Assembly (NCBI GenBank): GCA_964351625.1
Contig: CAYGOV010000016.1
Location: 1-64,000, forward strand
Direction of reading: 5' to 3'
Origin: Marinoscillum sp964351625
GTDB taxonomy: Bacteria; Bacteroidota; Bacteroidia; Cytophagales; Cyclobacteriaceae
DNA length: 64,000 nucleotides
Translations under genes and position numbers: made by a program
In this document: positions 45,051 through 53,525 of the stretch, piece by piece
How the letters are laid out: each line of letters begins with the position of its first letter
How positions within the stretch are numbered: the stretch's first letter is position 1
The notes under the pieces: generated by a model
Told to the model about the DNA's origin: nothing
Databases searched by the model: none
What the model saw: only the letters and a program-made list of their open reading frames with translations

Positions 45051-47327
45051 TTGAATTCAATCAACGACGACCAGCAAAACAAAAACGATCAATTGAAATT
45101 AGTCAACTATATCTTAACCTTATTAATTGTAGTCTTTGTACTCAATGATCTATCATCTCAACCATATTTTAAAAAAACCATAGGAGGGGCTGGTGAGGAT
45201 ATTGTTAATTCGAGTGCATTCATAAATAATAGCCAAATAATAGTTGTTGGTAGCACAACAACTTCTTCATCTTCATCAGAAGATGGATTGATTATGAAAA
45301 TTGACACTTCTGGGACAGAATTATGGTCAAAGAGTTTTGGTGGAAATGGCTCTGATATCTTTAATAAAGTAATCCCATTGGCATTGGGTGGATATTTGGC
45401 TGTTGGATATACGAATAGCTTTGGAGCGGGAAATTATGACGGAATAGTAGTTAAATTCGATGCAAGTGACAAAATAGTCTGGTCCAAAACTTTTGGAGGC
45501 ACAGGAAATGATAGAATATATACCGTTCTAGAACTGTCCGATCGTAGTTTATTAATTAGTGGATATACAGAAAGTTTTGGTGTACAGCTTCGCGATATAA
45601 TGCTAATCAAACTAAATAATAACGGAAATATCATTTGGGCGAAGACTTATGGTCAGGCTGGAAACGATTGGGCATATTCTACATTCCTAAAAAAATCAAA
45701 CGGCAATTATCTGATTGGAGGTGCATGGACACTTGGTTATCAAATTGGTGGGCATAATGGATTATTAATGGAATTAAATTCAGACGGCCAGATAACTTCA
45801 TCTGGAATTTACGGAGGCAGCAATAATGAAACGTTCAACGGTCAAATGTTCGAAAACAACGATATGCTCCATGTATTTTCCGGGACATGGAGTTGGAATG
45901 GTCACCTTCAGATTTGGATGAATAAATTGGACAATGAGAAAAATATTACTTCGTCCAAAACTTTTGGAATAACTGGTAGTGATTTTAACTATTCATCAGC
46001 CACACAATTAGATAATAAAGACTATATAGTTTCTGCATACGAAATCTCAAATAACCCCTCGAATTCATCGATTCTAATGAGGGTTAACAGTAATGGTAGT
46101 TTGCTTCAATCAAGATCTTATGGCGATACTGGCACTGAAAGAATTTTATCAATTATTTCGAGAGGTAATGACCTGATAATGGCATTCGGATACACTGAGG
46201 TTGAAGGCAATAAGGATATCCTAATTATTAAAACAAACCTACAAAACGAACAAGACTGTAGCCAACCTGGGAATGTATTTGAGTCTGTCGTCTCACCAAG
46301 CACAAGCACGCCAAATTCAAATAATCAAAATATAACCGTTGGCCAGTCAATTTCACCAACAGTTACTTCAATTGCTTTCAATTCTGAATATCAATGCTTC
46401 ATAGATATTAAAGCAGATTTTAACTTAGAGAAGGACACTATATGTATCAACAACTGTATTAGTATCATGGATATGTCCTATGCCGAAATTCAAGAATGGG
46501 ATTGGCAAATTACAGGAGCAAACTTGGCTAGTACAAATGACCAAAACCCTTGGAATATCTGCTTTAACAAGTCGGGAACTCAATCAATCAAGTTAATCGT
46601 CAAAAATGCTTTTGGGACAGATTCCATCTCCAAAACCATTTTAGTAATACCAGAACCATCTTTAAGCATAAACCTTCAGGACAAAACAACTCTCTGCTCT
46701 GGAAGCTCAATTCTCATAGAAGCAGATGTTGAAAATTCAACTAGTATTCTTTGGTCAACTGGATCAGATCAAGACAATATTACCATTGATAAAGGTGGGG
46801 AATATAGGATTACTGTCAATAATGAGTGCGGCACCAAAACTGAATCTGTGATCGTTTCTGAGATCGCTCCACCTAATGCTGATTTAGGAGACGATAGAAT
46901 AATATGTAACGAAGATTATGCTGTATTGAGTTTAGAAAATCCTACGCAAGCAACTTATAAATGGAGCGACGGTTCTCCTGAAAATACAATTGAGGTGATG
47001 CAAAGTGGTATTTATTCAGTGCTTATAGAAAATGAATGTGGAATATCTGAAGATTCAGTTGAGATCACATTTATGGATAATTCGGGCATTGAAATTTCTA
47101 ATGTCTTCACTCCTAATGGTGATGATTACAATGAGTACTTTGAGCTCGATGAAAAAATAATGGGGTCATCTTTGAAAATACTGGATCGAACTGGAAATGT
47201 GCTTTTTGAATCTCGCAAATATGAAAATGACTGGAATGGTGACGGATTGGAAGCAGGAATCTATTACTATCTGATAGAAGATCAGTGTAATAAAATATAC
47301 AAAGGCTGGATTCAAATACTTTACTAA
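45051..47327 (+). CDS. T9SS type-B (gliding-associated C-terminal) beta-propeller protein
   Basis: The 758-residue protein has a signal segment at about 17-36, then seven repeats of the form WSKTFGGTGND (45-46.3 kb), suggesting a seven-bladed propeller. PKD/Ig-like modules follow (SIMDMSYAEIQEWDWQITGA; ILWSTGSDQDNITIDKGGEY). The C-terminal type-B sorting domain has IEISNVFTPNGDDYNEYFEL, ILDRTGNVLFES and WNGDGLEAGIYYYLI. It is exported by T9SS via a C-terminal signal different from the type-A tails in the 30-41 kb block. The start is non-ATG: TTG 45051, or TTG 45093, which would give a compact signal peptide (KLVNYILTLLIVVFVLND) and may be the real start. No partner gene; ligand unknown. Confidence 0.88.
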   Translation: MNSINDDQQNKNDQLKLVNYILTLLIVVFVLNDLSSQPYFKKTIGGAGEDIVNSSAFINNSQIIVVGSTTTSSSSSEDGLIMKIDTSGTELWSKSFGGNGSDIFNKVIPLALGGYLAVGYTNSFGAGNYDGIVVKFDASDKIVWSKTFGGTGNDRIYTVLELSDRSLLISGYTESFGVQLRDIMLIKLNNNGNIIWAKTYGQAGNDWAYSTFLKKSNGNYLIGGAWTLGYQIGGHNGLLMELNSDGQITSSGIYGGSNNETFNGQMFENNDMLHVFSGTWSWNGHLQIWMNKLDNEKNITSSKTFGITGSDFNYSSATQLDNKDYIVSAYEISNNPSNSSILMRVNSNGSLLQSRSYGDTGTERILSIISRGNDLIMAFGYTEVEGNKDILIIKTNLQNEQDCSQPGNVFESVVSPSTSTPNSNNQNITVGQSISPTVTSIAFNSEYQCFIDIKADFNLEKDTICINNCISIMDMSYAEIQEWDWQITGANLASTNDQNPWNICFNKSGTQSIKLIVKNAFGTDSISKTILVIPEPSLSINLQDKTTLCSGSSILIEADVENSTSILWSTGSDQDNITIDKGGEYRITVNNECGTKTESVIVSEIAPPNADLGDDRIICNEDYAVLSLENPTQATYKWSDGSPENTIEVMQSGIYSVLIENECGISEDSVEITFMDNSGIEISNVFTPNGDDYNEYFELDEKIMGSSLKILDRTGNVLFESRKYENDWNGDGLEAGIYYYLIEDQCNKIYKGWIQILY

Positions 47328-47460
47328 AGTTCAGCCAAACCCATTTATCTCCACCAAATTATCAAGCATTTCAAAGAGTTACGATCGGCACTTTACTGGC
47401 TTTTTTACGACTCTACTACATTAATTAGCCCTTCACTATATCTTGTCAAAAATCCCAACC

Positions 47461-47850
47461 ATGAAAATATTCAACGATACATTCTTCCTTCGATTCTCGG
47501 TAGCGATAATACTTTTGGCTCATAGTGTCTTCGGCATGTTCAATAATGGCATTAACGACTTTGGAAACTTCTACTTGAATCAAGTCGGCTTTGCTCCGAT
47601 GGGTGTGCCTTTGGCTTGGGCCATTAAGTTGTCCCATGTTGTAGCGGCATTTTGCTTGCTCCTTGAGAAATATGTAAAATGGGCTTCCATAGTCACCATC
47701 TTCATTTTCATCGCTGGTATTTTTATGGTACATCTAGATGAAGGCTGGTTTGTCGTTGGTGGTGGGCGCAATGGTGTGGAATTCAATTTTCTCTTAATTT
47801 TCGTACTCTTAACAATCATGTTTCCAAATGGGCTCCCTTCTAAAAAATAA
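47461..47850 (+). CDS. DoxX-like family membrane protein
   Basis: 129 residues with four membrane helices: FFLRFSVAIILLAHSVFGMF, a second after LAWAIKLSHVVAAFCLLL, a third at WASIVTIFIFIAGIFMVHL and the last at NFLLIFVLLTIMFPNG. The start helix with an RF..A..LL.HS pattern and GW residue context fit the DoxX family. Members are found with redox and sulphur-related roles, but the biochemical function is mostly unknown. A TTG 18 bases upstream would add six residues; ATG 47461 is preferred. Single gene. Confidence 0.82.
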   Translation: MKIFNDTFFLRFSVAIILLAHSVFGMFNNGINDFGNFYLNQVGFAPMGVPLAWAIKLSHVVAAFCLLLEKYVKWASIVTIFIFIAGIFMVHLDEGWFVVGGGRNGVEFNFLLIFVLLTIMFPNGLPSKK

Positions 47851-47912
47851 TTTGAAAGATCAAAGTCCCTCTTATGTGTTGTTTGTGACTACAACTTAGT
47901 AACACTTCATAT

Positions 47913-48290
47913 TCAATACATCGTATTCGGATTGGCAGCTTTCTCCGGTATCTGTTGGATGGCGTCCCAGTGCTCACAGATTTTGCCATATTCATCAAAC
48001 CTAAAAAAGTCCATCGTGACATACTGATCATTACCTGGCCAGGTTTGGTGAGTATGTAATGCAACCAAATCCCCTTCCGCATTGCACCGCACAAACTCAA
48101 TGGACTTCTCTGGATACTCCACTTGCATCCGTTCGAAGTAGTCAACAAATCCCTGAGTGCCATCCGATACATCAGGATTGTGCTGAATATACTCCTCACC
48201 AACATAAAGTGTTATTGCTTTTTTGGGGTCACCTAAGTAAGCTGTTCTATAAAAGGCAATCGCATTCTTCTTGTTTTCTTCCAAATTCAT
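47913..48290 (-). CDS. SnoaL-like / NTF2-fold protein
   Basis: 125 residues of the cone-shaped NTF2 fold: start helix NKKNAIAFYRTAYLGDPKKA, YIQHNPDVSDGTQGFVDYF (the conserved YIQHNP), a strand pair containing DLVALHTHQTWPGN, and an end with DFFRFDEYGKICEHWDAIQ. The H..W and D residues of SnoaL-type polyketide cyclase-like proteins are kept. Such proteins are either small hydrolase/isomerase enzymes or binding proteins. The substrate cannot be told and no biosynthetic genes adjoin it. It converges on the DoxX gene with 62 bases between. Confidence 0.87.
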   Translation of the reverse strand: MNLEENKKNAIAFYRTAYLGDPKKAITLYVGEEYIQHNPDVSDGTQGFVDYFERMQVEYPEKSIEFVRCNAEGDLVALHTHQTWPGNDQYVTMDFFRFDEYGKICEHWDAIQQIPEKAANPNTMY

Positions 48291-48343
48291 GACTGAAATT
48301 TAAACCCTATCGTTTGAATCTAATAGTGAAGTGTCAACAACTT

Positions 48344-48356
48344 GGAGCGTCGCTCC
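48344..48356. repeat. Small GC-rich hairpin in the gap before the PepSY-like gene
   Basis: GGAGCG-T-CGCTCC is a perfect 6-bp inverted repeat in the 200-base region between the SnoaL-like and PepSY-like genes. It resembles the mini-hairpins at 24077-24172 in having GCG-rich arms and almost no loop. Nothing else is recognised in this gap. Confidence 0.5.
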
Positions 48357-48491
48357 ATGCGCACTCCGATGGTTTGAATAAGCGGTCTTATACTAATTTT
48401 CACCCTTTCAATATATTTTTTTCAACCCCAAGCAACCATTTGGCAACCTCACTCCGTATGGGGTTTGATTTTAATCTTAAACACTAAGAAA

Positions 48492-49310
48492 ATGAAAACC
48501 TTGAAAACTTTTATCATCGCAATGATTGCTGGGGCTACCCTATATAGCTGCCAGCAAGACGACAATATGGTGAATGACTCTGAAGATATTCTCACAGTCA
48601 GTGCTATAGCAGAGGAAGAATTACCTGAGACGGCACAGAGCTATCTCGCTTCCAATTTCCAAGAAGAATTTGTCACCTCAGCATATAAGATTAATGAGGG
48701 AAACGGCGACATAGCTTACGAAGCCTTCATGACCAACTCCATGAATGTGGTATTCGCTCAGTCCGGCGTTGCAACAGGATTCGGTGAAGATGCCAGTCTT
48801 GTGAGCTGTGATGGAATGATCAGAGAACGTGTTCAAAGAAGACACGAGCGCAGAATGCATCAAGGTGATAGTACCCATGAATCGCATCACATACGCATTG
48901 AGATCACGGCTTTGCCTGAGGCAGCGCAAGCTTACCTTTCGGAAAATTATGTCGACAGTCTTGTCATAGGTGCCCTACTGGTAGAAAATGAAGAAGACGA
49001 GATCTTTTACCACGTATTGGTAGCTAGAACAGGTATTGTAAGATTTGATGCAGACGGAAACTTCATCGACCTTAAAGTGCCTAATAGCTCATGCCCTACT
49101 TTCACAGAGATTACTCCAGCTGAATTGCCAGAAGCGATCTTGACTTACCTTTCTACAAATTATCCTGATGCGGCAATCAAAAAAGCAACCAAAGGAACTA
49201 TCGATGATGTCTCAAGAATTCATGTGGTATTGGAAAGTGTAGGCGTGTTTGTATTCACAGAAGAAGGTGAACTGCTAAGATTCAAAGCTTTTAGAAAAAG
49301 AAACGGATAA
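48492..49310 (+). CDS. Lipoprotein with three PepSY-like repeats
   Basis: 272 residues with a lipoprotein signal (MKTLKTFIIAMIAGATLYSC, lipid Cys at 20), then three repeats of the PepSY-like kind. They are recognisable as LPETAQSYLASNFQEEFV, LPEAAQAYLSENYVDSLVIG and LPEAILTYLSTNYPDAAIKK, each followed by a beta-hairpin such as YHVLVARTGIVRFDADGNF. This domain is common in Bacteroidota periplasmic lipoproteins, where it may bind peptides or act as an inhibitor-like module; function unproven. A TTG 27 bases upstream is in frame but ATG 48492 starts the signal. It precedes the ECF sigma gene, separated by a strong terminator. Confidence 0.87.
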   Translation: MKTLKTFIIAMIAGATLYSCQQDDNMVNDSEDILTVSAIAEEELPETAQSYLASNFQEEFVTSAYKINEGNGDIAYEAFMTNSMNVVFAQSGVATGFGEDASLVSCDGMIRERVQRRHERRMHQGDSTHESHHIRIEITALPEAAQAYLSENYVDSLVIGALLVENEEDEIFYHVLVARTGIVRFDADGNFIDLKVPNSSCPTFTEITPAELPEAILTYLSTNYPDAAIKKATKGTIDDVSRIHVVLESVGVFVFTEEGELLRFKAFRKRNG

Positions 49311-49316
49311 TCGAAT

Positions 49317-49353
49317 AAGTCAAGCAGGTCACAGACCTGCTTGACTTATTTTT
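49317..49353 (+). terminator. Strong Rho-independent terminator
   Basis: A perfect 14-bp stem AAGTCAAGCAGGTC (49317-49330) / GACCTGCTTGACTT (49334-49347) with an ACA loop, followed by ATTTTT. It separates the PepSY-like lipoprotein transcript from the sigma factor gene. Confidence 0.92.
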
Positions 49354-49379
49354 AACTAACAAATACTCAATCTAGCCTA

Positions 49380-49925
49380 GTGACTATCAATCTCGATCAG
49401 GTAATTAAAGGATGCCAAGCGTTTAAGCGACCTGCTCAAGAAACGTTTTACAAGCATTTTTATCGCTATGCCATGAGTATCTGTATGCCCTACGCCCATT
49501 CCGATTTTGAAGCTGAAGAAATAGCCAATGATGGTTTTATGAAGGTTTTCAAAGGATTTGGGAATTACAATGCAAAGATGCCTGTGAAAGGATGGCTCAG
49601 GAAGACCATGATCAATGCTGCTATTGATCACTATCGCTCACAAAAGAAACATTACAACCAACAAGATGTGATGATGATAGCTGATCAGGATGATGAGCAC
49701 ACCAATGTATTGGACGACTTAGCTGTGGAGGACATCATGAAATGCGTCCAAAAGCTACCTCAAGCCTATCGCACGGTATTCACACTCTACACCATTGAGG
49801 GTTACAAGCATCAAGAAATTGCGGACTTATTGGAGATCAATGAAGGCACTTCTAAGTCTAATCTGGCCAAAGCAAAAGCCAAACTGAGAACATTGCTATC
49901 AGCACTAAAAAACGATTCGATATGA
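49380..49925 (+). CDS. ECF-type RNA polymerase sigma factor
   Basis: 181 residues. Region 2 (about 20-90) includes FYKHFYRYAMSICMPYAHSD, FEAEEIANDGFMKVFKGFGN and KGWLRKTMINAAIDHYR. Region 4 (about 120-178) includes LPQAYRTVFTLYTIEGYKHQ, EIADLLEINEGTSKSNLAKA. It directs RNA polymerase to a specific promoter set, most probably including the downstream TonB receptor. The start codon is GTG at 49380; the reading frame has no ATG before conserved region 2. It overlaps the FecR anti-sigma gene by 4 bases, typical of Bacteroidota cell-surface signalling systems. Confidence 0.94.
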   Translation: MTINLDQVIKGCQAFKRPAQETFYKHFYRYAMSICMPYAHSDFEAEEIANDGFMKVFKGFGNYNAKMPVKGWLRKTMINAAIDHYRSQKKHYNQQDVMMIADQDDEHTNVLDDLAVEDIMKCVQKLPQAYRTVFTLYTIEGYKHQEIADLLEINEGTSKSNLAKAKAKLRTLLSALKNDSI

Positions 49926-50731
49926 CTAGCTGGGACGATAAATTAAAAGAGAAATTAGATGGCTATGAATACCACAGAGAAGCTGAGGAGCATCAGGTGC
50001 AAAACTTTTTCAATCAAATGGATGGTAAAGCATCGGTAAGCACTACCGGTTTTCCTTGGATGAAAGTAGCTGCTGTTCTGTTAGTCACTATTGGATTGAG
50101 TTGGGTGGTTTATCAGTTTGCAGAGGTGACTACAATCACTGAATTGGCTGAAACCAAAGATCTCATATTACCAGACGGCTCTGAAATAGCGCTCAATGTG
50201 GCTACAGAAGTAAGCTACAATCGAATTAGCTGGTTTTGGAATAGAGAAGTGAAGTTGGAAGGCGAGGCTTTCTTCAAAGTAAAAAAAGGTAGCGACTTTG
50301 CTGTCCTGTCTGATCTAGGAAGCACTCACGTACTTGGGACCAGCTTCAATATTTTGGCAAGAGCAAACACCTATAAAGTAAAGTGCTACACTGGAAGAGT
50401 GGGCGTCGCAAGCAAAGAATATCAGGTGAAATTGCAACCAGGAGAAGGAGTCATATTCAACTCCAATCTATCAAAAGAGTCCATCAATTTTGAAGCAGTA
50501 GTGCCAGAGTGGACGAAAGGTTTATATACATACGATAATGTTCCTCTGGTTGAAGTATTGGCTGATTTCGAATTGGTTTATGGGATGGATGTGGTGATCT
50601 CAGACAAATGGATGGACGAAGGTTATAGCGGCTACTTCCCTACCAATGATTTGGATAAAGCCTTGAAGTTGGTTTTCGAACCATTGGGACTTACCTATGA
50701 GGTATCGGGTAAAAAGGTAAATGCCAAATAA
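49922..50731 (+). CDS. FecR-family anti-sigma factor
   Basis: 269 residues. The cytoplasmic N-terminus binds the sigma factor; a membrane helix spans about 40-60 (FPWMKVAAVLLVTIGLSWVV). The periplasmic FecR domain spans about 75-190 (LILPDGSEIALNVATEVSYN, VKLEGEAFFKVKKGSDFAVL, HVLGTSFNILAR) and a C-terminal DUF4974 domain about 195-265 (YDNVPLVEVLADFELVYGMD). It holds the ECF sigma factor inactive until the TonB-dependent receptor signals ligand binding through its N-terminal domain. Start overlaps the sigma stop (ATGA), and the receptor gene follows after 48 bases. Confidence 0.94.
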   Translation: MTSWDDKLKEKLDGYEYHREAEEHQVQNFFNQMDGKASVSTTGFPWMKVAAVLLVTIGLSWVVYQFAEVTTITELAETKDLILPDGSEIALNVATEVSYNRISWFWNREVKLEGEAFFKVKKGSDFAVLSDLGSTHVLGTSFNILARANTYKVKCYTGRVGVASKEYQVKLQPGEGVIFNSNLSKESINFEAVVPEWTKGLYTYDNVPLVEVLADFELVYGMDVVISDKWMDEGYSGYFPTNDLDKALKLVFEPLGLTYEVSGKKVNAK

Positions 50732-50779
50732 CCATTGGCGATAACTATGTATTAATTCTAAATTGCAGTAATAGCTGCT

Positions 50780-53422
50780 ATGTATCGTCTCTTTGCACCT
50801 CTAATGATCTTATTTTCTGTTGCATTTGCCAATGCAAGCGAGCCAGAGCTGCGTATCTCTGAGACGTTTACCAATGCTCCATTACAAGAAGTCCTTGATG
50901 TACTAGAGAAAAAATACAAGATCCGCTTTGCCTACAGTGAGCGTCTGGTCGGCTCAGTAAGCATCTCTGTCAAGCTAAAAAATGAGACACTAACGAGCGC
51001 AATGCACTTGATTTTTAACAAGTCGTCCCTTGACTTTGAAGTGCTCCCTCCCGATGCAGTGATCATCAAAAAAGGATCTCCCCCATCTGACCTTATCAAT
51101 ATCCAAGGACTGGTCAAGGATGATCAATCGGGTGAAAACCTACCTTTCGTGTATTTCTTCCGAACTGATGAAAACAAATCCATTGTCTCTAATGAGGATG
51201 GTTTTTTCGCTTTCGAAAACTTAAGTCCTGATGCTCGAATCTTAGTTTCTTACATTGGCTATCAAGACACAACTATATTAGCGACAGATCTCGTACCCAA
51301 TCAAAGATGGTTTTTGGGTCTCAGAATAGATGTGAGAGCCATGGATGAAATCATCGTTTCAGGCAAGCTAAAATCCAACTTTGAGCCGTCCAATCAAATA
51401 GGAACAATAGCCGTAAACCCGCGATTCGCGAGGCATTTACCAGCTACAGCTGAGCCTGACTGCTTCCGCGCTATTCAACTACTTCCTGGGGTGACTTCCA
51501 CGAATGAACTCTCATCAGGACTAGCCATCAATGGTGGTACCTCTTCGCAAAACCTAGTCATATTTGATGGAATTCCTATTTATCATATAGATCACTTCTT
51601 TGGTTATATCTCCGCTATCAACCCCATGTCTTACAAAACAATGAGACTGATGAAAGGTGGTTTTGAAGCAAAGTATGGAGGCAGATCTTCCAGCATGGTC
51701 TCGTTTGTTGGGAAAGATGGAAATACTGAAAAAGTGGCTGGTCATATCTCCTTCAACCAACTTAGCATCAATACAGCATTAGAAGTACCACTGAGCGATC
51801 GAGCACATTTCTTCATTTCAGCACGTCGTTCATATACAGATGTGATCAGTACTTCCCTCTTTGAATCCATTTTTTCTCTATACGAAAACAACCTAGATGA
51901 TCCCATCCAAAACACAGCGAGAATCCAGAATGAAGAGTTCACACCTGAATTCTACTATACTGATTTGAATTTTAAGTTTTCAACCAAAATAGGACTCAGG
52001 CAGCAGCTTGAGTTTAGCTTTTATGATAGCAACGATATCCTTAATTATGATCAATCTTACGATATCGAATTTTCAGGAGATACTATTATCTCACGTGACA
52101 ACATTGGTTTTATCTCTTGGGGAAATGTTGGCGCTTCGTTGAAGTGGTCATCGAATTGGAATGAATCTCACTACACTATTTTCACTGGCTCATACTCTAA
52201 CTATAAGAGCACCTACGACAAAGTATCTATTCAACAATCCAACAGTTCAGCGGATAACCAAACGATTGATGAATCGCAAGACAATTTCATCAAAGATGCC
52301 AGCTTGCGTGTAGACCATGACTGGTTGCTTCCTTACGGAAAAATTCAATTTGGGGGTGGTATCTCTATTTTCAATACGCAGTTTAACAGCACGCAAAACG
52401 ACAGCACTATTGCCTCTAAAAATCAAGAAAACATCTGGCAATCAAATCAATACATTCAGTACGATGTGCCAATAGGCACCAAGATGAACAGCAACATAGG
52501 CTTGAGAACTAGCTATCTAAGCTCTACTGGAAAGTTCTATTGGGAGCCTAGGTTTAGCATCAATTATCAGCCAATGCGTACACTCTCACTTCAGCTTGCG
52601 ACTGGTATCTATCGGCAGTTTGTTACTCAGTTAGAAACTCAAAATGTGCTCCAAGGGAGCCGTGACTTGTGGTTAGTAGCTGATGGCAATATACCAGATC
52701 AACGAGCTGTCCATTTATTGCTAGGAGGTACGATTAGCTTAAGATCAGTAGAGCTTGGCGCTACCTACTTTCATAAAAGCTTCGACGGATTGCTTGACTA
52801 TGCTTTTAGAAAAGGTGGACTGATCACCGAGTTTGAAAATTTCAATCGCCTCTTTTTCAAAGGCAAAGGATGGTCAAATGGTATGGAGGTTTTACTAAAA
52901 AAGCAAAGTGGCCAGTTCAACGGCTGGATCGGCTATACTTATAGCAAAACTTTCACGAGCTATCCGGATCTTGCAGATGGCGCTACTTTCTACGCCGATC
53001 ACGATCAGCGCCATGAGGTCAATATATTTGGCTCGTATGAGATCGGGGCATTTTCCTTCTTTGCCACGGGATACTACGGATCGGGGCTGCCTTATACAAA
53101 TTATAGTCTCGGCCTCTCAAATAATAACAATCAAAGGGTAGTCAGACTTAGGTCAGATGAAAAGAATGGAGAACGTCTGCCATCATACCAGAGAGTGGAT
53201 ATTGGCATTTCATATAAGCATGCATTTAGTAGTGGGAGTCTGACACTTTCTGGCAATATATTCAATGTACTTAATCATGAAAACATCTACGACCGACGTG
53301 TAGAAGTTGTGCAGACTACCAGAAAAATTAGAAATCGAAATGTACGGGTGCCTACCATCATTCCCTATGATGTTAAGCTGATGGGGATTACGCCAAGCTT
53401 CTCTGTGGCTTTTGATTTTTGA
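50780..53422 (+). CDS. TonB-dependent outer-membrane receptor with STN signalling domain
   Basis: The 880-residue protein has a signal peptide (MYRLFAPLMILFSVAFANAS). An STN (secretin/TonB N-terminal) domain at about 28-100 (EVLDVLEKKYKIRFAYSERL) contacts the anti-sigma factor, followed by a carboxypeptidase-regulatory-like domain at about 112-190 and a plug at about 205-320 (AINGGTSSQNLVIFDGIPIY, MKGGFEAKYGGRSSSMVSF). The 22-strand-type barrel runs to the end, closing with ITPSFSVAFDF. It imports a ligand using TonB energy and signals its presence to FecR. There is no SusD-like lipoprotein downstream, so a glycan PUL is unlikely. A metal-chelate, peptide or other small ligand is possible; not determinable here. 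Confidence 0.93.
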   Translation: MYRLFAPLMILFSVAFANASEPELRISETFTNAPLQEVLDVLEKKYKIRFAYSERLVGSVSISVKLKNETLTSAMHLIFNKSSLDFEVLPPDAVIIKKGSPPSDLINIQGLVKDDQSGENLPFVYFFRTDENKSIVSNEDGFFAFENLSPDARILVSYIGYQDTTILATDLVPNQRWFLGLRIDVRAMDEIIVSGKLKSNFEPSNQIGTIAVNPRFARHLPATAEPDCFRAIQLLPGVTSTNELSSGLAINGGTSSQNLVIFDGIPIYHIDHFFGYISAINPMSYKTMRLMKGGFEAKYGGRSSSMVSFVGKDGNTEKVAGHISFNQLSINTALEVPLSDRAHFFISARRSYTDVISTSLFESIFSLYENNLDDPIQNTARIQNEEFTPEFYYTDLNFKFSTKIGLRQQLEFSFYDSNDILNYDQSYDIEFSGDTIISRDNIGFISWGNVGASLKWSSNWNESHYTIFTGSYSNYKSTYDKVSIQQSNSSADNQTIDESQDNFIKDASLRVDHDWLLPYGKIQFGGGISIFNTQFNSTQNDSTIASKNQENIWQSNQYIQYDVPIGTKMNSNIGLRTSYLSSTGKFYWEPRFSINYQPMRTLSLQLATGIYRQFVTQLETQNVLQGSRDLWLVADGNIPDQRAVHLLLGGTISLRSVELGATYFHKSFDGLLDYAFRKGGLITEFENFNRLFFKGKGWSNGMEVLLKKQSGQFNGWIGYTYSKTFTSYPDLADGATFYADHDQRHEVNIFGSYEIGAFSFFATGYYGSGLPYTNYSLGLSNNNNQRVVRLRSDEKNGERLPSYQRVDIGISYKHAFSSGSLTLSGNIFNVLNHENIYDRRVEVVQTTRKIRNRNVRVPTIIPYDVKLMGITPSFSVAFDF

Positions 53423-53450
53423 AAAACGAGGTGATTAGCTAAAACCAAAA

Positions 53451-53477
53451 AAAGGGTGCTCAAGAGCACCCTTTTCA
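53451..53477. terminator. Bidirectional terminator between TonB receptor and dnaN
   Basis: AAAGGGTGCTC (53451-53461) and GAGCACCCTTT (53464-53474) form a perfect 11-bp stem with an AA loop. T-runs follow on the plus strand (TTTTCATTT) and, via the A-run before it, on the minus strand. The two convergent genes can share it. Confidence 0.88.
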
Positions 53478-53525
53478 TTTATCATTAAATCTTCAGCAAT
53501 TTCTGAAATATGCTTAAATTAGTTA

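Noticed and set aside
47443..47460. TTG start for the DoxX protein
   Set aside because: ATG 47461 gives the usual DoxX start directly before the first helix.
50780..53422. SusC-type receptor of a glycan locus
   Set aside because: No SusD-like gene follows; the next gene is dnaN on the opposite strand behind a terminator. The receptor fits an ECF-signalling TonB protein instead.
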